64,000 nt of DNA from contig NZ_JAVHWZ010000002.1 of the NCBI RefSeq assembly GCF_035607555.1, positions 496,001 to 560,000 of the forward strand, in the 5' to 3' direction. Below, piece by piece: positions 26,753-36,390 of this stretch. Both the position numbers and the translations under genes were made by a program. The stretch's first letter is position 1; each line of letters starts with the position of its first letter. Source of the stretch: Candidatus Bealeia paramacronuclearis (GTDB lineage Bacteria > Pseudomonadota > Alphaproteobacteria > UBA9655). The notes beneath the pieces were generated by a model that did no database searches, was not told the origin of the DNA, and saw only the letters and a list, made by a program, of their open reading frames with translations.

Positions 26753-27457
26753 TTAGATGACTTTCAAGGGGCGACCTTTATGATCAAATGTCTCTGGTTT
26801 GTTCACAATGCGACCATGAACATAATGATGTATCCGGAGGACTTGTCCATTTTGATGGTAATAATGAAATTGTCCATGACGCAAATGATTTACATAATTT
26901 CCTTCCTCGAGCAAGGACCCATCAGGATAATAAGCCAAGGCTGGACCATGAAGTTTTCCATAATGATATTGAAGAATCCTTTGAGGTCTTCCATATCGAT
27001 CATAGGCGGTTGCAATTCCATGCTTTTGACCATTTTCAAAATTAACACGCGCCCTCACCAATCCCGCCTCATCATAATAAGTCGTAAATCCATGGGGCTT
27101 TCCTTGAATGTAATGTGTGGACATCAACATGCGCCCCTCTTTATAAAACTCTGCAGGACCATGAGGTTGCCCTTCGTGATAATTAATCCGCTCTTTTAAA
27201 TGACGCTCCTGATCATAATGACGAACTTCCCCATTAAGTTTTCCATCAATAAAATTTTGGACGGATGCAAGATTTCCAAGATCATCATAATGTTCCACAA
27301 CGCCAGTGAGTTTCCCCTCAAGATTTTCCCCAAAAATCCGTTTTTTTGGAAGCTTATCTATAAAATGAATATCTTGAAGGGCGGGATGTTCTGGCGCATC
27401 AATAGGACCTAGACTTCCTTCTTTAATTTGAGATTCCTCCATATGATCACTTTTCAT
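26753..27457 (-). CDS. MORN-repeat protein (YwqK-type) of the vgrG locus
   Basis: 234 residues. From about residue 45 onward it is made of repeated units of ~22 residues (GKLNGEVRHYDQERHLKERI, GQPHGPAEFYKEGRML, GKPHGFTTYYDEAGLVRARV), the MORN-like repeat used by YwqK proteins, some of which are annotated as antitoxins. It lies 20 bp after vgrG and 11 bp before the DUF4280 gene. It could be an immunity, adaptor or effector protein of the spike; the sequence does not decide. Confidence 0.8.
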   Translation of the reverse strand: MKSDHMEESQIKEGSLGPIDAPEHPALQDIHFIDKLPKKRIFGENLEGKLTGVVEHYDDLGNLASVQNFIDGKLNGEVRHYDQERHLKERINYHEGQPHGPAEFYKEGRMLMSTHYIQGKPHGFTTYYDEAGLVRARVNFENGQKHGIATAYDRYGRPQRILQYHYGKLHGPALAYYPDGSLLEEGNYVNHLRHGQFHYYHQNGQVLRIHHYVHGRIVNKPETFDHKGRPLKVI

Positions 27458-27477
27458 TTTTAATCAAGTCTCCCATT

Positions 27478-29460
27478 TTATCCATTAATCAAAACCGCAG
27501 CACCATCAATCTCAACAGTAGCCCCCGTTAAAGCAAGAGTTCCACCACCTGTCACTTCACAAGCGCCCCCTGCCGTCACCGTCACATCACCACCTCCTGT
27601 GATTTCGGCGGCACCTCCGGCTGTGGCACTCACATCTCCACCGGCTGTAGCCTCAATGGCACCGCCTGCCGTCAGATTAATATTAGCACCCGCCTGTCCT
27701 TCAATGGCCGCCCCCGCATCAACCGAAAAATTAGTGCCTGCATTATTGGAAATATTTGTTTCCGCTTTCATGTCAATCGCATTGGCGGTGCCTGAAATGG
27801 AATTTGTGGCCGTCATATTGATACTATCCCCTGCCTTCAAAGTAATCGTTTGCCCAGCATCCACCGTGATATTTCCAGAGGCTTTAATCGTCATATCTCC
27901 CGCACTCATGGTAATTGTCATATTTCCTGAATCAAGCGTAATCTCATAATTGCCTTTAACAATTTTGACGGTTTTATCGCCATTATTTAAAGTAAGTTTA
28001 TCATTATAGGAACCACCGCCTTCACCGCCCCCCTCCCCGCCTTCTGAGGAGGCTTGCGCTTTTAATGTGACGTCTCGAGTGCCCCCCACAATTTCAACCG
28101 TCTCATTGTGTTCAACGACTTTTTTATAATCTTTCTGAGCGTGAAAATAGACTTCTTCAGACCCTTTTTTATCATCAAACCGAAACTCGTTAGAGCCTTT
28201 ACCTCCTTTACTCGAATTACTTTTGATTCCACTTTGTGTCGTTTGATCCGGCAAATAAGGCGGCTTATTTTCCCCATTATAAACACTGCCCACTACAATC
28301 GGAAAATCAGGATTTCCATCGATAAAGGCCACAACAACTTCTTGCCCCACACGTGGCGTTGAAATAAACCCCCACTGCTGTCCAGCCCAAGGATAGGCAA
28401 CGCGGATCCAGCACGATGTCGTGTCGTCTTTGGCTTCGGACGTGTCCCAATGAAATTTAACTTTAATCCGCCCGAGATCTTCTGTGAAAATCTCCTCACC
28501 CTCTTTTCCGGTGACTTTGGCCGTTTGTGTCCCAAATATGCGGGGCTTGGGTGTAATCATAGGGGGGCGAATCGGCTTTGTCGCAGGAATACCTTTATAA
28601 CGATTTAAATAAACAATCTTTGTCCCAATGACAGATCCATTTTCATCAGTCTCTTCTGTGAGGCGCGCCTCATGACGCACTTCATAAAGAATATATTTGG
28701 CATTCAAGGAGGTCCGTGGATGACTGGAAAGGGAAAAACTATACCCTGCCATAAAAAACGGAATTGTGGATGTCCCTTCTACAGATTCTCGCGGCATTTC
28801 TTCAGCCTCAAGACGAAGTTTAACAAGGGAATCTCCATCTGTTTGCTGTTGGAATCCGCCAGGATAATGGTACATTTCTCCACCATAAGCATTGTCGGGG
28901 CCGGACTGATTCGCATTCAAGGCCGTTGAAGGCGTTTGATAGGAATAATCAATAATTTTATGGGATGTAGGTACCACCTTTTGAACGAGGCGACATTCCA
29001 CAACACTCATCAAAAAGGGTTGAGTGACATCCCCAAATGCAATCTTAGCCTCTTTAACATTGGGGCACGACATATGCGCATCCGCCGAATCTCCCAAGAC
29101 CAAAGTTTCCCCCTCTTGACTTTGCTCGAAGAAATAAAAAATCCCCTCTTTTTCCAGCAATCGACAGATAAAATTAAAATCACTCTCATTATATTGAACA
29201 CAAAATTCAATCTGAGATTTTCCGCGGCTTTGAGTTTTATCGGAAACTTTAATGTTTTTTGCAGTAAGAATACTCTTGATAATATCAAGAGCCGTTTGAT
29301 TTTGATAAATTTTACAATTGGAGGAAAAGGTCAAAAGCCAGAATTTGGGATACAGTTTTGCTTTATACTGGGTAACGACTTTGTAACCATTGGGGGGAGT
29401 TGAAATCTGCTCCACATATCCAAAAATCCCTGAGATATACTGAGTTGTCCCATCCCGCTC
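27478..29460 (-). pseudogene. vgrG: VgrG spike protein, C-terminal part of a gene split by an IS607-type element
   Basis: The frame is open from about 29460 (ERDGTTQYISGIFGYVEQIS) to 27478; an internal GTG gives ~645 residues. It contains most of the gp27-like domain (FICRLLEKEGIFYFFEQ), the gp5 OB domain (RIKVKFHWDTSEAKDD, IRVAYPWAGQQWGF, PRVGQEVVVAFIDGNPDFP) and a beta-helix C-terminus of short Gly/Ala/Thr repeats, ending in ALTGATVEIDGAAVLING. The first 66 codons lie at 31554, on the far side of the insertion. Without precise excision no full spike protein can be made from this copy. Confidence 0.88.
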
Positions 29461-29498
29461 TTACAAACTTATCCAAACCTAACCATATTTTACTAAAG

Positions 29499-30695
29499 TT
29501 ACGCATGGTGTTGTATTCCTGATTCAACGCAGGTAGTTTCACTTATTTGACGAGCAAATGAGCCAGAGCTTCCCACTCCACAGGCATAAGTTTCGGGCGA
29601 GCTGCCCGTACATAAACGTTGTAAATTAAGGGCTGCATTCACATCTCTGTCATGAGATTGGTTGCAATGTGGACACGTCCAATGTCTCTCCGACAACTTT
29701 AAATCCGCATAAACACATCCGCAGCTATGGCAGAGCTTGCTTGACGGAAAGAACCGATCAGCAACAAAAATTTGAGCATTATAGAGACCTGCCTTATATT
29801 CCAATTGACGCCTGAATTCATAAAAAGACTGATCTAAAATATGTCGAGCTAATTTTCTGTTCGCTGACATACCTTTGACATTTAGGTTTTCAATGCCAAT
29901 TTCATGATGATTCAGGACAATATCGGTTGTTGCCTTATGGAGATAATCACGTCTGATATTAGCGATTCGGGCGTGAAGACGTGCCAGTTTTTGAGTATGC
30001 TTTTTAAAATTCATACTCTTTTTATCTTTACGAGATAGCTGTCGAGAAGATCGTTTTAACTTCTTCAGCAAAGCGGTATGTGCCTTTGCTCCCTCAACAA
30101 CCATGCCATTGGATAAAGTTGCCAGTTTTGTAATACCCAAATCCACACCCACAATACCTTGGTTCTTGCGTACATGAGGCAGTTTGTCTATTTCAACACT
30201 GATGGATGCAAACCATCGGTCTGCAACTCTTGAGATCGTCAAGGATTTTATTTGTCCTTGAAATCTCAAATTCTCTGTTATTTTGACCCATCCCAAACAA
30301 GGAATTTGAATCTTTTTACCTGTCACACGAATGGCAGACTCTCCTTTTTGGGGCGGACCATTGTCCGCTCTAAAGCTATCCCTGATTCCTTTCTTTTTAA
30401 ACTTGGGATATCCTCCCTGTTTGCGGAAAAAGCGGTTAAAAGCTGATCCTAAATTTTTGATGGCTTGTTGAGGGGCATTTTTAGTGACCTCTTGCATCCA
30501 AGGATATTCTTCCGCCTTACAAGCATTGAGAAGTTTACGCAGGCTTATTTCTGTAGGCTTCTCACCATTCTGGTATTGTTTCTTCCATTGATCTAAAGCC
30601 CAATTATAAGCAAAGCGTGCAACACCGCAGGCTTTTCTAAAATAAGTCGCCTGCTTATTATTTGGCTTCAATTCTACTTTATGAACTAACAGCAT
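29499..30695 (-). CDS. tnpB: TnpB RNA-guided nuclease of the IS607 element
   Basis: 398 residues, full length. The RuvC-like catalytic residues appear intact: Asp185 in GIVGVDLGITKLA, Glu269 in IGIENLNVKGM and Asp351 in HDRDVNAALNL. The zinc ribbon CHSCG...CPHC uses Cys322, 325, 341 and 344. TnpB proteins, ancestors of Cas12, cut DNA guided by an omega-RNA made from the element's right end, which favours retention of the element. Here the RNA would be encoded across the end of tnpB to about 29457, with its guide read from the adjacent vgrG sequence. Confidence 0.93.
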   Translation of the reverse strand: MLLVHKVELKPNNKQATYFRKACGVARFAYNWALDQWKKQYQNGEKPTEISLRKLLNACKAEEYPWMQEVTKNAPQQAIKNLGSAFNRFFRKQGGYPKFKKKGIRDSFRADNGPPQKGESAIRVTGKKIQIPCLGWVKITENLRFQGQIKSLTISRVADRWFASISVEIDKLPHVRKNQGIVGVDLGITKLATLSNGMVVEGAKAHTALLKKLKRSSRQLSRKDKKSMNFKKHTQKLARLHARIANIRRDYLHKATTDIVLNHHEIGIENLNVKGMSANRKLARHILDQSFYEFRRQLEYKAGLYNAQIFVADRFFPSSKLCHSCGCVYADLKLSERHWTCPHCNQSHDRDVNAALNLQRLCTGSSPETYACGVGSSGSFARQISETTCVESGIQHHA

Positions 30696-31302
30696 CGTAG
30701 GCTTCTTTCAGACCTTCCAATAATTTCTTGTTCTTTTTACTTCTCGCACCATACAATCTGGCCGAAAAAACAGTGATAATTTCCAACACATCTTTGGCGA
30801 GTTCCTCTTCAAAAGAGGGTTCTTTCCCTTGATTGATAATCACAACTTCTACCTGATTCATCTCACAAATGGAAAAGATTAATTCTGCTCCAAATCTTAA
30901 CAGCCTGTCTTTATGGGTTAAAACCAATCGACCTGCTTCTCTGTCTAAAATGGCACTAATCAGGATCTTCAGACCCTTTTTGTTGTAATTCATACCACTG
31001 CCAAGATCCGCAATGGTCTCAAACTTCCAACCTTGAGCTGCACAATACATCTCAAGGACTTGTTTTTGTCTTTCCAAATCCTGCCGTTGATCGTGACTGG
31101 AAACACGAGCATAGCAAAGCGTTTTTCTATCTATCTTTTCAGTGCGAACAAGATGAGGGCGCAAGGCAGATAAAGGATAACGTCTTTGTCCTCCCGCTGT
31201 TCTTTCGGGAACAAGGCGACTCTCTTTTTCCCATCGCCTTAATGTGCCATTTGACACTCCAAGAATACGACTGGCTTCTCTGATACTCAATAACTTATCC
31301 AT
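30679..31302 (-). CDS. tnpA: IS607-type serine recombinase (TnpA)
   Basis: 207 residues. A MerR-type helix-turn-helix (LSIREASRILGVSNGTLRRWE, residues 5-25) is followed by a serine-resolvase catalytic domain with the nucleophile in YARVSSHDQRQDLERQ (Ser68) and later LVLTHKDRLLRFG. It inserts and excises the element by serine-linked strand exchange. It appears intact, overlaps tnpB by 17 bp and is likely cotranscribed with it. Confidence 0.93.
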   Translation of the reverse strand: MDKLLSIREASRILGVSNGTLRRWEKESRLVPERTAGGQRRYPLSALRPHLVRTEKIDRKTLCYARVSSHDQRQDLERQKQVLEMYCAAQGWKFETIADLGSGMNYNKKGLKILISAILDREAGRLVLTHKDRLLRFGAELIFSICEMNQVEVVIINQGKEPSFEEELAKDVLEIITVFSARLYGARSKKNKKLLEGLKEAYDAVSS

Positions 31303-31335
31303 AATTGGATAACTATATACAAGTTTAGATAGGTT

Positions 31336-31554
31336 TTAAAGAGCAGTTATTAACCCCAGATCAATCTTGATAGTCCCTTTTTTTGATAACAAACTATCAA
31401 ACTCAATACTGCGATTATCTGACACTAAATCCAAGTCATATTCAAACAAAGTGGATATCCTTTCAACGCCTTGCATTTGAACAAGCGTAAGGGCGTCATC
31501 ACCCAAAGGCGTTGAAAGCGTTAAAAAGGCTTGTTTCTTCCCTGTTTTGGACAT
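31336..31554 (-). pseudogene. vgrG: VgrG N-terminal fragment cut off by the IS607 element
   Basis: 72 codons. Residues 1-66 (TLSTPLGDDALTLVQMQG, RISTLFEYDLDLVS and later KKGTIKIDL) are the classic start of VgrG. Residues 67-72 (GLITAL) and the stop come from the inserted element. The downstream frame resumes at about 29460. Together the halves would restore a protein of about 730 residues or more, an ordinary VgrG size. Confidence 0.85.
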
Positions 31555-31673
31555 TACATTTTTCGGTAAGCTTTTCTTTTTCTTATCCTACGCACAAAGA
31601 CCCCAACAATCAAGGCTCTGAAAATGGACACGCCTCACGCAGACTTTTTCTTGCTTAAAATTGATGAATTCTC

Positions 31674-32756
31674 CACGAGTTACGCAGTTTGCAGCAAAAG
31701 GGTGGGAATCTAAGCGAAAGACATGAGTTTTGTTATTTCTCTAGAGATATCATGCTTAATAACATCCCACTGCTGCTGATAAAAAGAGAAGCCTCCAGCA
31801 AGTCGTCTTTTAAATCTTTGAATCCAAGCCGAAATGGCAAGAAATATATGATTTCTTTGGGCTCGTCCCGTGCGAGACTGACAGCGTTCAAGACCGCATG
31901 TTTGCTTTAATTCCCGATGATAAACTTCGATTTTCCAACGCGATTTCATGACCAGTTCAATATGATCACGAGAGGGATTATCCCTATTGGTTCCGATATA
32001 ATCCGTGCGACCGTTTTTGGCAACAAACCGGAAAACAGTAATCCATCCATATCCGCGTAAGTGAACTTTCAGTCCTTCATCTGGAATGTCCAGCTTTTCA
32101 AGAGTTTCTCCACGATTCACTTTCCTGTTTTTCTTCAACCCCATCACCCATGTCCAGCCTATGGATTCAATGGCCTTCAGATTATTCAAGCTCGAGTACC
32201 AAGCGTCTGCAACCACGTCATCCGGATTTATCCCTCTGTCTTGAGCCAGCTTTAACATTTCCCTGAAATGGTCATTCTTGCTTTTGCCATCGCTGGCTTT
32301 ATCATAAATACGATAATCAACAGGAATAGAGTCATGACTCCTCAGGCCATGCCATACCAAATTGACAAGACCTATCCCCGCAATAACATCATGGGCATTC
32401 CCAGAATACTGATAATGCACAAGCTCTATCTTCTCGCTCCGATTTTTATCCAAAATTGTATCGTCACATACTAAAAAACAAGGTTCTTTCTTGTTAATAA
32501 GAGATTGAGTAAGATTCCACACTCCGCTCGGACGCAATGCACTAGAACTCAACCATCGATTGACGCTGTCATGCGACAATGGAATCGGTGACACCTCCGA
32601 AAGTGCCAACCCTGAATAGCGCACACTGCTGGCTTGTAAAAATGAACGATAAAGTGATTTTGTGCATTTGTGTCGAGACATCATTTCTTCTCATTTAATA
32701 AATATTCCCTCTCACCTTATCTCTTCTCTCTTCTCCTGCAAACTGCGTAACTCGTG
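31674..32756 (-). mobile_element. DDE insertion sequence with 21-bp perfect terminal repeats
   Basis: 1083 bp. Positions 31674-31694 and 32736-32756 are perfect inverted copies (CACGAGTTACGCAGTTTGCAG), and TTCTC is duplicated directly outside both ends (31669-31673 and 32757-32761). Perfect ends and an intact transposase indicate recent insertion. It lies between the vgrG start and the secreted gene at 32809, only 48 bp before the latter's ATG, so it probably displaced that gene's promoter. Confidence 0.92.
31710..32684 (-). CDS. IS4/IS701-like DDE transposase
   Basis: 324 residues filling the element. The motif VCDDTILDKNRSEKIELVHY carries the first Asp, and DDVVADAWYSSLNNLKAIE the second. 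The region KSRWKIEVYHRELKQTCGLE has the catalytic Glu in the YREK-like context of IS4-related enzymes. No frameshift or stop is visible, so it may be active. The exact IS family (IS4 versus IS701) is not certain; the 5-bp duplication does not settle it. Confidence 0.85.
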   Translation of the reverse strand: MMSRHKCTKSLYRSFLQASSVRYSGLALSEVSPIPLSHDSVNRWLSSSALRPSGVWNLTQSLINKKEPCFLVCDDTILDKNRSEKIELVHYQYSGNAHDVIAGIGLVNLVWHGLRSHDSIPVDYRIYDKASDGKSKNDHFREMLKLAQDRGINPDDVVADAWYSSLNNLKAIESIGWTWVMGLKKNRKVNRGETLEKLDIPDEGLKVHLRGYGWITVFRFVAKNGRTDYIGTNRDNPSRDHIELVMKSRWKIEVYHRELKQTCGLERCQSRTGRAQRNHIFLAISAWIQRFKRRLAGGFSFYQQQWDVIKHDISREITKLMSFA

Positions 32757-32808
32757 TTCTCTAAAAGGAACGTCGTTTTCAATTTCATTCAAAAGATTAT
32801 CCTCAATT

Positions 32809-33723
32809 ATGAATTTTAAATTTTTAACAATCTCTTTGGGATTTATATTCTTGTTCTTTCAGCCTCTGAATGCAGTTCAGCCGTTTAAACATCTTGAAAA
32901 AGATGAAACTCCCACAGGAACCTACGTAGTACAATTTAAGTGCAAAGCCACCATCGAAGCTAAAAAAACTAAGCGCTTACATGAAAGAGGCTTAGTAAAA
33001 TTTATTGATTCAGCGCTGACCCATAACCAAGTCAAAACGGGGGATTTGCAACAAAAAATTCTAATTGTTTACGTGCCTCACAGATATGGGCCTCATTACA
33101 CTCTCCCCAAGAATTTCCCTTCCGATGTTGGAGCTTGGATTGCACATTATTTTGGTCTCGGTGAACTTCAAGGTTATGGAAAAGAAGAAGATTGGCAACC
33201 CCACCCCAAAGGCTTTGGATACATTGCGGGCCCATTAAAAGTGGGATCTCATGCCATTGGAAAATGGGAATCTGAACTTGTTGAAAATAAAAATGATTTT
33301 CGAGACAATCTGGTTTTTCTAATGGAAGACATTCAACACCAAGGTATTCTCAAAACCTGCCAAAAGAACCCAGAATTAATTCTCGTAATTGACATGATTT
33401 TACATGGTACAAAACGTCAAGTTCAAACATATTTAACACCTGAATCTGCACGCGAGATTGCCAATCTTTTAGCAGCAATCTTTGATGGTATCATTGAAAA
33501 CTTATCAGAAGTTCCCCACTCTCAAGCCTTTAAACTCATACTTTCTGAAGAACTTAAGGACGGAGTCAAAATCAGCATCACTGTCAGAGATAAAACCACA
33601 AAACCACAAGATCATAAAAAATGGGCCAGACAGACACGGTTGGCTTTTCAAACCTTCTTCCACAATTCCAAAATTTCTCTGACTTCTGACAAGACTGCAC
33701 TTGAGATAGTGCGCGGGAAATAA
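32809..33723 (+). CDS. Secreted protein of unknown function, paralogue 1
   Basis: 304 residues from the ATG at 32809. The start is chosen because a clean signal peptide follows (MNFKFLTISLGFIFLFFQPL, cut near NAV), whereas the frame upstream runs through the insertion sequence. It shares block after block with the next gene: FGLGE, KGFGYIAG, CQKNPEL, LTPESAREIANLLA and an identical C-terminal 16 residues. No known domain. The insertion ends 48 bp upstream, so expression may be changed or lost. Confidence 0.8.
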   Translation: MNFKFLTISLGFIFLFFQPLNAVQPFKHLEKDETPTGTYVVQFKCKATIEAKKTKRLHERGLVKFIDSALTHNQVKTGDLQQKILIVYVPHRYGPHYTLPKNFPSDVGAWIAHYFGLGELQGYGKEEDWQPHPKGFGYIAGPLKVGSHAIGKWESELVENKNDFRDNLVFLMEDIQHQGILKTCQKNPELILVIDMILHGTKRQVQTYLTPESAREIANLLAAIFDGIIENLSEVPHSQAFKLILSEELKDGVKISITVRDKTTKPQDHKKWARQTRLAFQTFFHNSKISLTSDKTALEIVRGK

Positions 33724-33835
33724 AGCTATACATTTTCTGCATATCACTCCTGCGAAAAATACAAGAGCATGCCAATCTAGCTCCCTGTATAAATTTCAAA
33801 TCTATTTTCAAAAACATCATTTTCAACAAAGACTT

Positions 33836-34747
33836 ATGGTTAAACTCATGAAATTCAAATCTTTAATTCTTGCACTTGGACCTACAATTTTACTTTCTCC
33901 CTCCCTTTGGGCCGTTAAATCTTTTACCGATCTTCCAGAAAAGGAGCGCCCCACAAAAACTCACGTCGTGAAATTTGCACAAACTGGAAAAATAGACTCT
34001 AAACTAGTATTCGCACTTAACCAAAAGGGGATCCTTAAATCTGAGCCTATCTCTTGCATTTCCGACATAGTTGAAATTGGAGAGAAAACAAAAGAAATTC
34101 AAATCACCTTCCACCCTAATGTACATATTCCGTCATATGTGATTCCATTAGGATTTCCTTTAGATGCCGATGAATTGATCAAACATTCCTTTGGGCTCAG
34201 TGAAATATTTGGCCTTGGGAAAAAAGAAAATTGGAAGCCCAACGCAAAAGGTTTTGGCTATCTTTCAGGCACAATTGGCACGGGCGAAAATTTGGAACAC
34301 GAAATTGGATACTGGGAATCTTTCATGCAGGAAACCCCCGATACATTTATTAACAACCTGATGAAAAGCCTACAAGATGTTCAACACGAAGGGGCTATCA
34401 AAACTTGTCAAAGGAATCCTGAGCTTGTAAAATTGATCGATACAATTAACACAGGATCAGTTCAAGACAACGTAAAAAATCTCACTCCTGAGTCTGCAAG
34501 AGAAATCGCCAACCTTTTGGCGTCCATATTTGGAGGCTTCATAAAAGAGCCAATCCTTAAAAATTCCAAGGCCTTTACATTAAAAATATCAGGGGCGACA
34601 CTGGAAATCAGAGATCAAACCAAAAAATCTAAAGATCTTCGTATTTGGTCCAAAGAGACCAGATCAGCTTTTCAAGACTTCTTTAAGGTCGCCAGAATTT
34701 CTCTGACTTCTGACAAGACTGCACTTGAGATAGTGCGCGGGAAATAA
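33836..34747 (+). CDS. Secreted protein of unknown function, paralogue 2
   Basis: 303 residues; MKFKSLILALGPTILL four residues in may be the real start. A signal peptide ends near SLWA. It is a tandem relative of the gene at 32809, moderately similar overall. The last 52 bp (34696-34747) are identical to 33672-33723, encoding ISLTSDKTALEIVRGK. Such identity in otherwise diverged copies suggests gene conversion. Role unknown; export to the periplasm or beyond is inferred. Confidence 0.8.
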   Translation: MVKLMKFKSLILALGPTILLSPSLWAVKSFTDLPEKERPTKTHVVKFAQTGKIDSKLVFALNQKGILKSEPISCISDIVEIGEKTKEIQITFHPNVHIPSYVIPLGFPLDADELIKHSFGLSEIFGLGKKENWKPNAKGFGYLSGTIGTGENLEHEIGYWESFMQETPDTFINNLMKSLQDVQHEGAIKTCQRNPELVKLIDTINTGSVQDNVKNLTPESAREIANLLASIFGGFIKEPILKNSKAFTLKISGATLEIRDQTKKSKDLRIWSKETRSAFQDFFKVARISLTSDKTALEIVRGK

Positions 34748-34820
34748 CATATTAGGATCACTTTCTCCCTCGCCATTTTTCATTAAATCTATTAGGATCT
34801 TTTCCAGAAATGGAGGAACT

Positions 34821-36377
34821 ATGGCAGGGAGAAAACCCGTTCTATTATGTATCTTGGATGGCTGGGGTCACCGCGAGGAATCTCAAGACAATGCTATCTT
34901 AAATGCGAAAACGCCTTTTTGGAATCAGGCCTGGAAGACCTATCCCCACGCACTTTTAGAAGCCTCCGAAGATTATGTCGGGCTTCCCCACGGTCAAATG
35001 GGGAATTCAGAAGTAGGTCACATGAGCTTGGGCTCAGGTCGGATTATCCTTCAAGATCTTCCCCGCATTGATAAAGCCGTTGCTGAAAATTCAATCCCTA
35101 CCCTTCCCGCGTTTCAGAACTTCATTCAAGATCTCAAAGCCTCAGGTGGTGCTTGCCATTTATTAGGACTTTTTTCACCAGGTGGCGTTCATTCCCACGA
35201 AGATCAAATTTTAGGGCTCGCCAAGGCTGTCGCTTCAGAAGACATTCCAGTATGGATACATGCGTTTTTAGATGGGCGCGATGTCCCTCCTCAAAGTGCC
35301 CGAACCTCCCTTGAAAAACTTGAGTCATTTTGTCAGGAAAATCCCCTTGTAAAAATCGCAACACTTGGGGGGCGATATTACGGTATGGATCGTGATCACC
35401 GTTGGGAACGCATTGAAAAAGCTTATGATGCGATGGTTTCTGCAAAAGCCCCTCATGCAAAATCCCCTCAAACGGCACTTGAAGACAGTTACAAAAACAA
35501 GGTAACCGATGAATTTGTTATTCCCGTAGTCATTGACGATTACAAGGGCATGAACGCGGGCGACGGAATTTTAATGGGAAATTTCAGAACAGACCGTGCG
35601 CGCGAAATTTTAGAAGCACTTTTGTCCCCCAGATTCAAAGGCTTTCAAAGAACAAAATTTATTTCCTTCACCTCTGCATTGGGCCTTGTTGAATACTCTG
35701 AAAATCACAATCATTGGATGAAGACACTCTTTGCCCCAGATTTTCCCAAAGAAACGCTTGGCGAGGTAATAAGTCATCATGGTCTCACACAACTCCGCAT
35801 TGCCGAAACCGAAAAATATGCTCATGTAACGTTCTTTTTTAATGGCGGCCGGGAGGAAAATTTCCCTGGAGAAGATCGCATCCTCGTCCCATCCCCCAAA
35901 GTTGCCACCTACGATTTAAAACCAGAAATGTCAGCTCCCGAAGTAACTGATCAATTAGTCAACGCTATTCAAAACCAGGATTATGATCTCATTGTTGTCA
36001 ATTATGCCAATGGCGACATGGTGGGCCACACCGGCAATGAAGCGGCCGCCATCATTGCTGTTGAGACAATCGACACTTGCCTTTCCCGAATTTGGAAGGC
36101 CATTAAAGACAAAGGTGGTGCACTGTTGATCACAGCCGATCATGGGAATGCGGAGATGATGTATGACATCGCCGGAAAGTGCCCTCATACAGCACACACT
36201 CTCAATCCAGTACCATTCTTGCTTTTGGATGAATCACAAAAAAATGTAACCCTTCGCGATGGAAAACTTTCTGATGTGGCGCCCACAATTTTGGAGATGA
36301 TGGGCATTCCCCAGCCACACGCAATGACTGGACATTCACTGATGATTCAGGAAAGACAAGTCCATGCCAGTGCATGA
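34821..36377 (+). CDS. gpmI: 2,3-bisphosphoglycerate-independent phosphoglycerate mutase
   Basis: 518 residues, normal length. The metal ligand Asp13 is in LDGWGH, and the nucleophile Ser63 in GQMGNSEVGHMSLGSGR. Later HAFLDGRDVPP, FRTDRAREI and the metal site TADHGNAEMM complete the phosphatase-like core. It interconverts 3- and 2-phosphoglycerate in glycolysis/gluconeogenesis using Mn2+. A GGAGG site precedes the ATG. It leads the gpmI-envC-ctpA-deacetylase series. Confidence 0.96.
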   Translation: MAGRKPVLLCILDGWGHREESQDNAILNAKTPFWNQAWKTYPHALLEASEDYVGLPHGQMGNSEVGHMSLGSGRIILQDLPRIDKAVAENSIPTLPAFQNFIQDLKASGGACHLLGLFSPGGVHSHEDQILGLAKAVASEDIPVWIHAFLDGRDVPPQSARTSLEKLESFCQENPLVKIATLGGRYYGMDRDHRWERIEKAYDAMVSAKAPHAKSPQTALEDSYKNKVTDEFVIPVVIDDYKGMNAGDGILMGNFRTDRAREILEALLSPRFKGFQRTKFISFTSALGLVEYSENHNHWMKTLFAPDFPKETLGEVISHHGLTQLRIAETEKYAHVTFFFNGGREENFPGEDRILVPSPKVATYDLKPEMSAPEVTDQLVNAIQNQDYDLIVVNYANGDMVGHTGNEAAAIIAVETIDTCLSRIWKAIKDKGGALLITADHGNAEMMYDIAGKCPHTAHTLNPVPFLLLDESQKNVTLRDGKLSDVAPTILEMMGIPQPHAMTGHSLMIQERQVHASA

Positions 36378-36390
36378 TACCCCCTCTAAT

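Larger units (their letters stand above)
29457..31356 (-). mobile_element. IS607-family element (tnpA serine recombinase + tnpB) inserted in vgrG
   Basis: About 1.9 kb between the two halves of vgrG, holding a serine recombinase gene and a tnpB gene that overlap by 17 bp. There are no terminal inverted repeats or target duplications, as is normal for IS607. Junctions were placed from vgrG: codon Leu66 ends at 31357, and coding resumes near 29458. The exact crossover, probably in a GG dinucleotide, is uncertain by a few bases. Confidence 0.85.
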
